Shown here piece by piece: positions 29,673 through 39,311 of a DNA stretch of 64,000 nt. The notes beneath the pieces are model-generated. The model did not search any database and had not been told where the DNA came from. It saw nothing but the letters and a program-made list of their open reading frames with translations. The DNA comes from Paraburkholderia tuberum STM678 (GTDB taxonomy: Bacteria; Pseudomonadota; Gammaproteobacteria; Burkholderiales; Burkholderiaceae): NCBI RefSeq assembly GCF_902833905.1, contig NZ_CADFGP010000015.1, positions 65,728 through 129,727 on the forward strand, written 5' to 3'. A program made the translations under genes and the position numbers. How positions within the stretch are numbered: the first letter of the stretch is position 1; every line of letters begins with the position of its first letter.

Positions 29673-29993
29673 ATGTCCTGGTTTCTTCTCCTGATTGCCG
29701 GTCTGCTCGAAGTCGCGTGGGCGGCCGGTCTCAAAACTTCCGAAGGTTTCACCCGCTTGTGGCCGTCCGTCTTCACGGTCGTGACCGCGCTCGGCAGCTT
29801 CGTGCTGCTCGCGCTCGCGATGCGCCAGTTGCCGCTCGGCACAGCCTATGCTGTTTGGACAGGGATCGGCGCGGTCGGCGCGTTCATCTTCGGCGTCGTG
29901 ATGATGGGCGAGGCGTTGACGGTCGCGCGCGTCGCCAGTGCGTCGCTGATCGTGATCGGCCTCGTCGGGCTGAAGCTGTCGTCGGGGCACTGA
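29673..29993 (+). CDS. sugE: SugE/Gdx guanidinium exporter (SMR family)
   Basis: The 106-residue protein has four membrane spans and the conserved Glu13 ([20 protein letters not shown]). Its [14 protein letters not shown] segment marks the SugE/Gdx branch and not EmrE. It exports guanidinium in exchange for protons as an antiparallel dimer. The riboswitch directly upstream agrees with that substrate. ATG 29673 is chosen over an upstream GTG because family members start MSW. Confidence 0.95.
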   Translation: MSWFLLLIAGLLEVAWAAGLKTSEGFTRLWPSVFTVVTALGSFVLLALAMRQLPLGTAYAVWTGIGAVGAFIFGVVMMGEALTVARVASASLIVIGLVGLKLSSGH

Positions 29994-30225
29994 CCGGGCG
30001 GCCACGTCCGCTCGGGGCGCGGCCGCCATTGCCTGCAAGCCACAGCGAAGGCTTCGCGGCTCTACGTTCTGCGAATTATCGTAGCTATAATGAGACAGAA
30101 ACGACCTTGAGATTGCCCGCGGCCAGGCTGGCGCGGCCAGCCTGGCGAGCCTGATGGCTTCGGCGCGGAACGCCCGCTCGTTCCCGCCGCGGCGCCTGGC
30201 ACGCACTGAGCGCGCGGAGGCGGCC

Positions 30226-30837
30226 ATGCTTGAATCACTTTCACTTGCAGCGGGCCTTTCATGGGGCAGCGGTCTGCGCCTCTATCTGACGGTCCTCCTG
30301 GCCGGCGTGTTCGAACGTCTTGGCCTGATTCACTTGCCGAACACATTGTCCGCGCTGTCATCGCCATGGGTGATCGGTGCGGCGGCCGTGCTGACGCTGG
30401 CCGAATTCCTCGCCGACAAGATCCCCGCGTTCGATTCGCTGTGGGATGCGATCCACACCTTCATCCGCATTCCGGCCGGCGCCGTGCTGGCCGCCGGCGC
30501 GCTCGGCCACGCCGATCCGACGCTGCTGAGCGTTGCCGCGCTCGCGGGCGGCACGCTCGCCGGCACCGCGCATCTCGCGAAGGCGGGCACGCGCGCGCTG
30601 ATCAACCTGTCGCCGGAGCCGGTGTCGAACGTCGTCACGTCGACCGCCGAGGACGGCCTCGTGGTCGGCGGCGTACTGCTTGCGCTGTTCGTGCCGCTCG
30701 TGTTTCTGGTCTTGATGGTAGGCTTCCTGCTGCTCGCGGCGTGGGCATTGCCGCGATTGTGGCGTGGCGTGCAGGGCGGTTTTCGCGGCATGGCCACGCA
30801 CATGGTGTCGCGATTTGCGAGGAGCAGGCACGATTGA
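30226..30837 (+). CDS. DUF4126 membrane protein
   Basis: The 203-residue protein starts MLESLSLAAGLSWGSGLRLY with GGAGG upstream. It has several hydrophobic spans and the DUF4126 motifs LAEFLADKIPAFDSLWDAIH and FIRIPAGAVLAAGALG. No function is known for the family. Its stop overlaps the TTG start of the permease gene, suggesting coupled translation. A TATAAT at 30086-30091 may belong to this unit. A longer in-frame start at 30154 lacks support. Confidence 0.88.
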   Translation: MLESLSLAAGLSWGSGLRLYLTVLLAGVFERLGLIHLPNTLSALSSPWVIGAAAVLTLAEFLADKIPAFDSLWDAIHTFIRIPAGAVLAAGALGHADPTLLSVAALAGGTLAGTAHLAKAGTRALINLSPEPVSNVVTSTAEDGLVVGGVLLALFVPLVFLVLMVGFLLLAAWALPRLWRGVQGGFRGMATHMVSRFARSRHD

Positions 30838-33428
30838 GCGAAGCACTACCAGGATCCAAGGCGGGTTCAAGAACGCGCGCCGACACGAGACCGGCGCGGC
30901 GGCTTGGCGGCATCGATCTGTTGCGCCAGGCCATGCGGATGACGGCGCGCGACTGGCGCGCGGGCGAACTGACGATGTTGCTGCTCGCGCTCGTGCTGGC
31001 GGTCGCGGCGTTGTCGAGCGTCGGGTTTCTGGGCGATCGGCTGCATCAGGGGCTCGAGCGCGATGCGCGGCGCATGATCGCCGCCGACTTCATCGTGCGC
31101 GCCGATCATCCGGTCGATCCGCAATTCGCCGCCGAGGCGCACGCCTTGGGCCTGCGCACCGCCACCACGGCGATCTTTCCCAGCATGATCAATTCGACCG
31201 GCGCGCAGCCGGCGACGCGGCTCGCCGCCGTCAAGGCGGTGTCGCCCGGCTATCCGTTGCGCGGCGCGCTGCGCATCGCGGCGGCGCCGGGTGCGGCCGA
31301 TCATGCGGCGACGTCGATTCCGGCGCCGGGCACCGTGTGGGTCGACCGGCAGTTGCTCGACGCGCTGAAGCTGAAGATCGGCGATGCGGTGAAGCTCGGC
31401 AATCGCAACTTCACGGTCGGCGCGCTGATCACGCGCGAGCTCGATCGCGGCTTCTCGTTCGTCAACTTTTCGCCGCGCCTGATGCTGAATGCCGCTGACG
31501 TACCGTCGACGGGCCTGATCACCTATGGCAGCCGCGTCACGTACCGGCTGCTGGTCGCCGGTTCAGACGAGGCGGTCGCGCGCTTCGCGCAGTTTGCGCA
31601 TGAGCGCGTCGACGGCGGCAAGATGCGCGGCGTCGCACTCGAGTCGCTGCAGGACGGCCAGCCGCAGGTGCGTCAGACGCTCGATCGCGCGGGCCATTTC
31701 CTGACGCTCGTGTCGCTGTTGACCGCGCTGCTTGCGGCCGTCGCGATCGCGATGGCCGCGCACCGCTATATGCGCCGGCATCTCGACGGCTGCGCGGCGA
31801 TGCGCTGTCTCGGCGTGAGCCAGGCCGCGCTGCGTGCGCTGTTCACGCTCGAATTCGTCGGGCTGGGCGTACTCGGCGGCGTGCTCGGCGTGGCGCTCGG
31901 TTATCTCGGGCATCTCGCGCTGCTGACGTGGCTCGGCGGCCTGATCGACGTGGTGCTGCCGCAGCCGACGCTGTGGCCCGCGCTCGAAGGCATCGCGGCC
32001 GGCCTCGTGCTGCTGCTCGGCTTCGCGCTGCCGCCGCTGTTGCCGCTCACGCGCGTGCCGCCGGTGCGCGTGCTGCGGCGTGAATGGGGCGAGGAGGGAC
32101 GCACTGCGTGGGCCGCCTACGCGGTCGGCATCGTGCTGTTCGCGGGGCTGCTGATACTCGCCGCGGGGGAATTGAAGCTCGGGGGCATCGTCGCGGGTGG
32201 ATTCGCGGGCGGGCTGCTGGTGTTCGCCGGCATCGCGCGGCTCGCGTTGTGGGGCGCGGCGCGCGTGGTGCGCAGCGAGCGCGTCAATGCGGGCATCGGC
32301 TGGCGCTATGCGCTGGCGTCGCTCGAGCGGCGCAGCAGTACCAGCACGCTGCAGATCACCGCGCTCGGCATCGGCCTGATGTGCCTGCTGCTGATCGCGA
32401 TGACGCGCAACGACCTCGTGCAGGGCTGGCGCAAATCGACCCCGCCCGATGCGCCCAACGAGTTCATCATCGACATCCAGCCCGATCAGCGCGACGCGGT
32501 CACGCAGTATCTGGACGCGCACGGCATCGCCGGCGCGGCGCTGTCGCCAATGGTGCGCGGGCGGCTCGTCGCGATCAACGGTAAGGCGGTCGATCCGGAT
32601 TCGTTCAAGGGCGAGGATGCGCGGCGACTGGTCGACCGCGAGTTCAACCTGTCCTACACGACGCAACTGCCCGACGACAACCGGATCGCCGCGGGAACCT
32701 GGTTCGGCGAGACGACGAAGCCGCAGATCTCGATCGAGCAGGGTCTCGCGAAGCTGATCAACGTGAAGCCCGGCGACGTGCTGCGCTTCGACGTGACGGG
32801 GCTGACTGTCGAGGCGCCGGTGACGAGCGTGCGCAAGCTCGACTGGGGTTCTTTCAAGGTCAACTTCTTCGTGCTGATGCCGCCGGCTTCGTTACAGGAT
32901 TTTCCGGCGACGTTCATCACGAGCTTCCATCTGCCGGTGGACAAACAGTCGACGATCGATGGCCTGATCGCCGCGTATCCCAATCTGACCGCGATCGATA
33001 CCGGCCCGATCCTCGCGCAGGTGCAGCGCGTGTTGCAGCAGGTGATCGGCGCGGTGCAATTCCTGTTTGCGTTCACGCTCGCGGCCGGCGTGCTGGTGCT
33101 ATACGCGGCGCTCGCCGGCACGCGCGACGAGCGTATGCGAGAATCCGCGCTGCTGCGTGCGCTGGGCGCATCGCATCGTCAGGTGCGGTCGGTGCAGGTG
33201 TCCGAATTCGTCGCGGTCGGCGCGCTTGCCGGCCTGATGGCGGCGCTCGGCGCGCAGATCGTCGGCTCGATGCTGGCCACGCACGTGTTCGAGTTTTATC
33301 TGGACTTCGATCCGTGGCTGCTGCCGGCGGGCATTGCGGCCGGCATCGCGTGTGCCGGTGTCGGCGGGTGGCTGAGTTTGCGGCATGTGTTGGCGCGGCC
33401 GGCGCTGCAGTCGCTGCGCGACGCGTGA
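30834..33428 (+). CDS. FtsX-like ABC transporter permease (YbbP type)
   Basis: The 864-residue membrane protein has two FtsX domains. A first span (GELTMLLLALVLAVAALSSV) leads a large periplasmic region, then three spans near 285-420 and three at the end. Motifs include HLDGCAAMRCLGVSQAALRA and DERMRESALLRALGASHRQV, the family's coupling segments. Such permeases normally pair with an ATPase (YbbA), and none is adjacent here. TTG 30834 overlaps the upstream stop and has AGGAG before it; ATG 30933 is the alternative. Mechanotransmission or lipoprotein/lipid release is inferred from the family. Confidence 0.9.
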   Translation: MSEALPGSKAGSRTRADTRPARRLGGIDLLRQAMRMTARDWRAGELTMLLLALVLAVAALSSVGFLGDRLHQGLERDARRMIAADFIVRADHPVDPQFAAEAHALGLRTATTAIFPSMINSTGAQPATRLAAVKAVSPGYPLRGALRIAAAPGAADHAATSIPAPGTVWVDRQLLDALKLKIGDAVKLGNRNFTVGALITRELDRGFSFVNFSPRLMLNAADVPSTGLITYGSRVTYRLLVAGSDEAVARFAQFAHERVDGGKMRGVALESLQDGQPQVRQTLDRAGHFLTLVSLLTALLAAVAIAMAAHRYMRRHLDGCAAMRCLGVSQAALRALFTLEFVGLGVLGGVLGVALGYLGHLALLTWLGGLIDVVLPQPTLWPALEGIAAGLVLLLGFALPPLLPLTRVPPVRVLRREWGEEGRTAWAAYAVGIVLFAGLLILAAGELKLGGIVAGGFAGGLLVFAGIARLALWGAARVVRSERVNAGIGWRYALASLERRSSTSTLQITALGIGLMCLLLIAMTRNDLVQGWRKSTPPDAPNEFIIDIQPDQRDAVTQYLDAHGIAGAALSPMVRGRLVAINGKAVDPDSFKGEDARRLVDREFNLSYTTQLPDDNRIAAGTWFGETTKPQISIEQGLAKLINVKPGDVLRFDVTGLTVEAPVTSVRKLDWGSFKVNFFVLMPPASLQDFPATFITSFHLPVDKQSTIDGLIAAYPNLTAIDTGPILAQVQRVLQQVIGAVQFLFAFTLAAGVLVLYAALAGTRDERMRESALLRALGASHRQVRSVQVSEFVAVGALAGLMAALGAQIVGSMLATHVFEFYLDFDPWLLPAGIAAGIACAGVGGWLSLRHVLARPALQSLRDA

Positions 33429-33465
33429 GTTTTCCTGGTGATGTCTTTTTGCTGTTGAGCAGGGT

Positions 33466-33879
33466 ATGAGCGATTTGAACGACGAAGTGTCCTCGGACAA
33501 GCCGACGGCCTTCGAACTGGTGGGCGGCGAGTCGCGGGTGCGCGACCTGGTCGACCGGTTTTACGACCTGATGGATCTCGAGGCGGATTTCGCCGGGATT
33601 CGCGCGCTGCATCCGGCGTCGCTCGAGGGTTCGCGCGACAAGCTGTTCTGGTTTTTGTGCGGCTGGCTCGGCGGTCCCGATCATTACATCGGCCGCTTTG
33701 GCCATCCCCGTCTGCGCGCGCGGCATCTGCCGTTCGCGATCGCGTCGAGCGAGCGTGACCAGTGGTTGAGGTGCATGGCATGGGCGATGGAGGATGTCGG
33801 CTTGCCGGAACCGCTGCGCGAGCGCCTGCTCGGCTCGTTCTTCGAAACCGCCGACTGGATGCGCAACCGCAATGGCTGA
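33466..33879 (+). CDS. group II truncated hemoglobin
   Basis: The 137-residue protein is a 2-on-2 globin. It begins with FELVGGESRVRDLVDRFYDL, has the LFWFLCGWLGGPDHYIGRFG segment, the proximal His87 in RARHLPFAI, and the group II Trp in RDQWLRCM. Members bind O2, NO or peroxides and take part in redox or nitrosative stress. Its stop overlaps the next gene's start by 8 bases, implying coupled expression. Confidence 0.94.
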   Translation: MSDLNDEVSSDKPTAFELVGGESRVRDLVDRFYDLMDLEADFAGIRALHPASLEGSRDKLFWFLCGWLGGPDHYIGRFGHPRLRARHLPFAIASSERDQWLRCMAWAMEDVGLPEPLRERLLGSFFETADWMRNRNG

Positions 33880-34516
33880 CACGCCGCCGCACGCCACCTC
33901 GGCACCGTACTCGGTCGAAGCCGACTATGCGGCGCTTGCGCCGCGGGCGCGCGAGGTTCTCGACTGCTGGTTCGGCGCGCCGGGCACGCCGGAGCGCGGC
34001 ACGGAGCGCAAGTTCTGGTTCAAGCGCGATGACGCCGTCGATACGATGCTGCGCGAACGTTTCGGTAACCTGATCGATGCGGCGAACGCGGGTGAGCTCG
34101 ACGCATGGCAGAGCACGCCGTTGGGTGCGTTGGCGCTCGTCATCGTGCTGGACCAGTTTTCCCGCAACTGCCATCGCAATACGCCGCGCGCCTTCTCGAC
34201 CGACGGCAAGGCGCTGCAAACCGCGCAACGGATCATCGCGAGCGGCGCCGATCGGCTGTTGCCGGACGTGCAGCATCGCGCGTTCGCGTATCTGCCGTTC
34301 GAGCACGATGAAACGCTCGCGAGCCAGCAGGAGTCGCTGCGTCTGTTCAAACAGCTTGCGGCGGAGCCGGGCGGTGACGGCTACTATCAGTACGCGCTGC
34401 GCCACGCGAAAGCGATTGAACGATTTGGCCGCTTTCCACATCGCAACGGGTTGCTCGGACGTGAATCGAGCGACGAGGAGATCGCGTTCCTGCGCGAGCC
34501 CGGTTCGTCGTTCTGA
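33872..34516 (+). CDS. DUF924 family protein
   Basis: The 214-residue protein shows the DUF924 pattern: VLDCWFGAP, RKFWFKRDDAVDTMLRERFG, ALVIVLDQFSRNCHRNTPRA, RAFAYLPFEHDETLASQQES and RFPHRNGLLGRESSDEEIAF. The family fold is TPR-like and function is unknown. The ATG overlaps the end of the hemoglobin gene, and the pair is common in Burkholderiaceae as I recall. An upstream in-frame start at 33794 overlaps the globin and is unlikely. Confidence 0.93.
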   Translation: MADTPPHATSAPYSVEADYAALAPRAREVLDCWFGAPGTPERGTERKFWFKRDDAVDTMLRERFGNLIDAANAGELDAWQSTPLGALALVIVLDQFSRNCHRNTPRAFSTDGKALQTAQRIIASGADRLLPDVQHRAFAYLPFEHDETLASQQESLRLFKQLAAEPGGDGYYQYALRHAKAIERFGRFPHRNGLLGRESSDEEIAFLREPGSSF

Positions 34517-34570
34517 ATCGACGCGGACGCGCGCGCGAGACACTCGGCCGGCGCGACGCGTTGCGCGGCT

Positions 34571-36622
34571 CTACTCGTCGCCGTGCAGCTTGCCCGCCAT
34601 CGGCGTGCGCACGAAGACGCGCAACAGCTCATCCGAATCGCCCGGTCGCGCACCGGACCAGAATAGCCGCCATTCGCCGGCCGGCGGCCGCGCGTTGTCG
34701 CGGCGGCTTTCCTCGATCAGCCAGGTGCAGGCGGTCGTGCGCGGATCTTCGCTCGGCTGATGCACGATGCCCGTGTAGTAGAAGAGCATCGGCGCTTCGG
34801 ATTCGCCGAGTCCGGAGCTTGCCATGCAGTCGCCGTCGTTCCATTCGATATCCATCTTCGCGCCGAGGTCCCGGAACACCGAGCGGTAGCTTTTCGCGTA
34901 GTCGAGCCACGGCAGCAACAGCGTGCTGACGAGCCCCCAGACGAGCATCGCGCCCGCGCACCAGCTGAGCGCGCCGCGCCATTTGCCCGCGTACTTGAAC
35001 GACGGCAGCAGCCACAGCCAGCCGATCGTCAGCAGCAGCGCGCCGACGATCAGCGCGGGCGAAATCGGCAGCACCCAGTCGAGCGGCAGCCAGCGGCCGA
35101 GCAGATGCAGCGACGCATGCGTGTTCGCGGGGGTCGTCATGATCGACCAGACGATCCACACGAGCGCGGCCGCGCTGCCGAACAGCACTCGGCTAGTCAT
35201 ATCCCAGCCGGTATGCAGGTGCGCCGGCAAACGTTCGACGCCCTGCATCGCGACCAGCGCGAGCGGCGCGATGAACGGCAGGATGTATAGCTCGCGAACC
35301 GTCGCCGAGCTTTGCAGCACCGCGAAACCGATACCCGCGAACAGCACCGGCAACGCGACGCGCGGATCGCGCCAGCGCCGCCATGCGCCACCGGCGAGCG
35401 CGGCCAGCGCGAGCGGTACGACCGGAAAGCCGACGCTCAGCACGGTGCGCAGCACGAACAGGTGGCTCTCGTTTTCGGAGCCGAGTTCGGCGACCGAAAA
35501 ACCGAAGAAACGCCCGACGTTGTTATCCCACAGCCACACCTTGAAGAGTGCCTCTGAGCGCAGGTAGAAGCAGATCGGCCAGATCAGCGTGAACGGCGCG
35601 CAGACGAGCGCGGCGAGGCCGAGCGCGCCGGCGAAGCCGCGGCTGCGGCATGCGGGATAGAGCAGCAGCGCCGCGCAGGTGGTGGCGCCGAACACGAGCG
35701 GTACGAACAGCCCCTTGGCGAGCAGCGACACGCCGACGCCCGCGCCGAACATCGTCGCGCCGCTGATGATCGCGTGACGCCGCTCGCGGGCATCGAGCGG
35801 TTTGATCTGCCGGGTGGCTTGCGAGTGCATCGGTAAATACGACGCGGCGCGCGGGTCGTCACACAGATGCACGAGTACGAGTTCGAACAGTCCGCAAAAG
35901 CCGAGCGCGGCGCCGGCCATCAGCGCGACGTCGGTCATCATGTCGTGCACGTGCTTGACGACGACGAGCGTGCCGCCGAACAGCGCGAGCGTGCCGATCA
36001 CGCGCAGGTCGAACCAGCTCGACGCAGCGACCGCGCGACGCGCGACGCGCGCGGTGTAATACACCGTCAGGCCCGCGAACAGCGCGCTCGCGAGCCGTGC
36101 CGCATCGTGCAGCGGCAGATAGCGGCCGAACATCCACGCGAGGCCCGTGGCGACCCAATCGTAGATCGGCGGCTTTTCGACGAAGGGCTGGCCGGCATTG
36201 GTCGGCACGACGAGGTCGCCGGTATCGAGCATGTGCTGGACGATGCCGAATGTGTAGGTTTCGTCCTGCTTCCACGGTTCGTGGCCGAGAATGCCGGGGG
36301 CCAGCCACGCGCACAGGATCGCCAGCGCGACCAGCCACAGCAGCGGGCGGATCGCCGCGAGCGCGCGCCAACGCTGCAGGCCGCGCGTTGCGCGGTCGGC
36401 AGAAACGGCGGAGCCCGATGGATGGGCGGTGTCGGCGCTGTATACCGCTGCGGCCGAAGCCGCGGGGTCCCCGGCCGCCGGCTGGCTCTGCGCGCCGGCA
36501 AACGGGTGCGCGGTGCTGGCGGAAAGCGAAGCCTCGTGCGCGCCACCTGCTGGAGCGGCCGAGGTCGGGGCCGTCGCGTTGGCACTGTGCGCGCGCCAGC
36601 GCGTGGACTGCTTGTGTTGCAT
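34571..36622 (-). CDS. GT39-type membrane glycosyltransferase (ArnT-like)
   Basis: The 683-residue protein has about a dozen membrane spans and the GT-C signature in its first loop, GHEPWKQDETYTFGIVQHML, with acidic D-E residues, then NAGQPFVEKPPIYDWVATGL. ArnT/PMT-type enzymes move a sugar from a polyprenyl-phosphate donor to lipid A or protein on the periplasmic side. The acceptor cannot be told from sequence. The first 80 residues are Ala/Ser/Pro-rich and probably a disordered cytoplasmic extension. It is a single gene on the minus strand. Confidence 0.88.
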   Translation of the reverse strand: MQHKQSTRWRAHSANATAPTSAAPAGGAHEASLSASTAHPFAGAQSQPAAGDPAASAAAVYSADTAHPSGSAVSADRATRGLQRWRALAAIRPLLWLVALAILCAWLAPGILGHEPWKQDETYTFGIVQHMLDTGDLVVPTNAGQPFVEKPPIYDWVATGLAWMFGRYLPLHDAARLASALFAGLTVYYTARVARRAVAASSWFDLRVIGTLALFGGTLVVVKHVHDMMTDVALMAGAALGFCGLFELVLVHLCDDPRAASYLPMHSQATRQIKPLDARERRHAIISGATMFGAGVGVSLLAKGLFVPLVFGATTCAALLLYPACRSRGFAGALGLAALVCAPFTLIWPICFYLRSEALFKVWLWDNNVGRFFGFSVAELGSENESHLFVLRTVLSVGFPVVPLALAALAGGAWRRWRDPRVALPVLFAGIGFAVLQSSATVRELYILPFIAPLALVAMQGVERLPAHLHTGWDMTSRVLFGSAAALVWIVWSIMTTPANTHASLHLLGRWLPLDWVLPISPALIVGALLLTIGWLWLLPSFKYAGKWRGALSWCAGAMLVWGLVSTLLLPWLDYAKSYRSVFRDLGAKMDIEWNDGDCMASSGLGESEAPMLFYYTGIVHQPSEDPRTTACTWLIEESRRDNARPPAGEWRLFWSGARPGDSDELLRVFVRTPMAGKLHGDE

Positions 36623-36903
36623 GGAAGTCTCTGGTCAGCGTACGCGGCGGCGTTGGCCTCGTACTTATGCTTTGCTTACGTCGCCTGCAGATGCATACGA
36701 TCTGGTCGATTGTAGCGCCGCATTATTACTGAAGATTACACACGAACGAACGCGCGCGCATTCGATGCGCGGCTGTGCCGGTTTCATGAGAAATCGACCA
36801 GGGTTCGTGGGGAAAGAGGAGAGGGGGAGCGGGCTGGAAAGGCGCGCCGTAGTGGGCCGCGCCAGGTGTTTAAGGCTTGCGCCGCGTTGCGTGCGGCGTT
36901 CGC

Positions 36904-37650
36904 TCAGCGGCCGCCGGCGACGTCGAACAGCGCGCCCGTCACGTACGACGACGCGTCGCTGAGCAGCCACACGATGGCCTCGGCGACTTCGTCGGCGCGG
37001 CCGGGGCGGCCGAGCGGCGTGGTCGCGCCCAGTTGCGCGGCGCGCTCGGGCTTGCCGCCGCTCGCATGGATCTCGGTGTCGATCAGGCCCGGACGCACCG
37101 CGTTCACGCGCACGCCCTGCGGGCCGAGTTCTTTCGCGAGGCCGAGCGTCATCGTGTCGATTGCGCCTTTCGACCCCGCATAGTCGACGTATTCGTTCGG
37201 CGAACCGAGCCGCGCCGCCGCCGACGAAACATTGACGATCGCGCCGCCCGCGCCGCCGCGCTGGGTCGACATGCGCCGTGCCGCTTCCCGTGCGCACAGA
37301 TAGGCGCCGAGCACGTTGACGTCGAACATGCGTTTCAGACGCGCAAAGTCCATATCGGCGAGCTGGCTCGACGGCGCGACGATGCCCGCGTTGTTGACGA
37401 GCGCATCGATGCGGCCGAAGGATTGCTGCAGCGTATCGAACATGCCGGTCACGTCGGCTTCGTTCGCGACATCGCCGGCGATCGGCACCGCGCGGCCGCC
37501 CGCGTGTTCGACCTCTGCGACCGTCTGCTGCGCGGCGGCGAGGTCATGCACGTAGTTCACGCCGACGCACCAGCCGCGCGCGCCAAGCAGACGCGCGGTG
37601 GCACGGCCAATGCCGCGGCTGCCGCCGGTGATCAGAACAGCTTTCGTCAT
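36904..37650 (-). CDS. SDR family oxidoreductase (FabG-like)
   Basis: The 248-residue classical short-chain dehydrogenase has TGGSRGIGRATARLL for cofactor binding, the NNAG motif, and the active site Ser...YAGSKGAIDTMTLGLAKEL with the full YxxxK. The C-terminus PLGRPGRADEVAEAIVWLLS is family-typical. It reduces or oxidises an unknown substrate. It follows the LOG-family gene by 65 bases on the same strand, so a short operon TetR-LOG-SDR is plausible. Confidence 0.93.
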   Translation of the reverse strand: MTKAVLITGGSRGIGRATARLLGARGWCVGVNYVHDLAAAQQTVAEVEHAGGRAVPIAGDVANEADVTGMFDTLQQSFGRIDALVNNAGIVAPSSQLADMDFARLKRMFDVNVLGAYLCAREAARRMSTQRGGAGGAIVNVSSAAARLGSPNEYVDYAGSKGAIDTMTLGLAKELGPQGVRVNAVRPGLIDTEIHASGGKPERAAQLGATTPLGRPGRADEVAEAIVWLLSDASSYVTGALFDVAGGR

Positions 37651-37715
37651 CGCAACCTCGTCGTTCGGGTGGTGCGTGCGCGGCGCGCTTCGCTCGGGTT
37701 CGGCGGACCCGGGAT

Positions 37716-38303
37716 TCAGATCGCGTCGCTTTGGACCGCCGCCCATTTGTCGCGCGCGGGCGGCGCGTAGCGTTGCAGCTTGTCGATCAACGCGAGCGGA
37801 TCGGCGTCGATCTGCAGCATGTCGAGATAGGTCTTGCGCATGAAGCCTTCGTCGACCGTGTGCTGAAGCAGGTCGATCAGCGGCGCGTAGAAGCCGTCGG
37901 TGTTCAGGAGTGCAACCGGTTTGCCGTGGTAGCCGAGCTGCGCCCACGTGAAGACCTCGAACAGCTCCTCGAGCGTGCCCGCGCCGCCGGGCATCGCGAC
38001 GAACGCATCGGACAGCTCGGCCATCATCTTCTTGCGATGATGCATGTCGGGCACCACGTGCAGTTCGGTCAGGCCGTTATGCCCCACTTCCTTGCTGACG
38101 AGCAGCTCGGGAATCACGCCGATAGCGCGGCCGCCTTCGGCCATCACGGTATCGGCGATCACGCCCATCAGCCCCACCTTGCCGCCGCCATAGACGAGCG
38201 CGAGATCGGCCTCGACCAGCGCACGGCCGAACGCGCGCGCCGCCTGCGCATACAACGGTTTGGCTCCCATCGAGGAGCCGCAATAGACACACACCGACTT
38301 CAT
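37716..38303 (-). CDS. LOG family protein (cytokinin riboside 5'-monophosphate phosphoribohydrolase type)
   Basis: The 195-residue protein has the LOG/TIGR00730 signatures CVYCGSSMGAKPLYAQAA, YGGGKVGLMGVIAD, the catalytic PGGAGTLEELFEV, and an HHRKKMMAELSDAF segment. LOG enzymes cleave nucleotide monophosphates at the N-glycosidic bond; in plants and some bacteria this activates cytokinins, and in others it removes odd nucleotides. ATG 38303 is chosen; a TTG at 38309 is possible. The start region overlaps the stop of the tetR-type gene. Confidence 0.92.
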   Translation of the reverse strand: MKSVCVYCGSSMGAKPLYAQAARAFGRALVEADLALVYGGGKVGLMGVIADTVMAEGGRAIGVIPELLVSKEVGHNGLTELHVVPDMHHRKKMMAELSDAFVAMPGGAGTLEELFEVFTWAQLGYHGKPVALLNTDGFYAPLIDLLQHTVDEGFMRKTYLDMLQIDADPLALIDKLQRYAPPARDKWAAVQSDAI

Positions 38304-38305
38304 GC

Positions 38306-39031
38306 TCAACTGTCCTTCGATTCGTTGCGAGGCGCGGCGCCTTCACGCGGCGGCAGGTAGTCGTAGAACTCGCGCTTGGGCAGCCTGCCCGATACGAGAT
38401 CGTCGAACAGCTGCCGCGAACGGCCGCGCAGGTAGGGCGCCATCAGCGAGACGATCTGCACGCTGACCTGATGCAGCTCTTCGCGGATCGCTTCCTGCTC
38501 GTTGTATTTGCGCGGATTCATCACGAACTGATATGACAGCCAGTACGTGCCGATCACGCCGACGTTGGTGGCGATCACCTGCATTTCCTGCGGTGTCGCG
38601 ACCATTTCGCCGTCGGCGACGAGCTGTTCGCAGAACTGGCTCGCGAAGCGCACCTTATGGCTGATGATCTGCTTGAAGTGCGTCTCGAGCGTGCGGTTGC
38701 GCGCGAGCAGGTCGTTCAGGTCGCGGTACAGGAAGCGGTAGCGCCACGTGAAATCGACCATGTACTGCAGATACGACCACATCTCGTCGATGGTCGCGCG
38801 ATGGTCGTCGGGGAAACGCAGACGCTTCTCGATCTCCTGCTCGAACTGGCTGAAGATGCTGTTGATGATGTCGTCTTTGTTGCGGAAGTGGTAGTACAGG
38901 TTGCCTGGGCTGATTTCCATTTCCTCGGCGATCGTCGTCGTCGTGACGTTCGGCTCGCCGATTTCGTTGAACAGCTTCAACGACAGTTCGAGAATCCGTT
39001 CGCGCGTGCGGCGGGGAGGTTTGGCTTCCAT
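38306..39031 (-). CDS. TetR/AcrR family transcriptional regulator
   Basis: The 241-residue regulator has an N-terminal helix-turn-helix (RERILELSLKLFNEIGEPNV then TIAEEMEISPGNLYYHFRNK) and a longer-than-usual ligand domain (TFKDFFxx-type region with FLYRDLNDLLARNRTLETHF). It resembles a conserved Burkholderiaceae TetR protein of unknown ligand. It ends at the start of the LOG gene and may regulate that unit. About 280 bases without a gene lie upstream. Confidence 0.92.
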   Translation of the reverse strand: MEAKPPRRTRERILELSLKLFNEIGEPNVTTTTIAEEMEISPGNLYYHFRNKDDIINSIFSQFEQEIEKRLRFPDDHRATIDEMWSYLQYMVDFTWRYRFLYRDLNDLLARNRTLETHFKQIISHKVRFASQFCEQLVADGEMVATPQEMQVIATNVGVIGTYWLSYQFVMNPRKYNEQEAIREELHQVSVQIVSLMAPYLRGRSRQLFDDLVSGRLPKREFYDYLPPREGAAPRNESKDS

Positions 39032-39311
39032 GTCGTCCGGCCCTGGTTATGCCGGGCTGGGCGCGTGGCGGCGTGCCGCTGCTGCGTGTTCCACCCGGAT
39101 GCGGTTGGTATATTGAGCTCTCCCGAACCCGCCGACACGCGGCGGGCCCCCCGAAAGGGCAGGATGAGGCGAGGCGCGGATCCGTTTGCGCGAGCGCTTT
39201 CCTGTGAGACCGTCAAACGATTATAAACCGAGCGTTCTAATCCCCAACCGCCCGCGCGGATTTTCATCCTGTGGGGCGTGGCCAAGCGTGCGCTTCAACC
39301 CGCATCGAACC

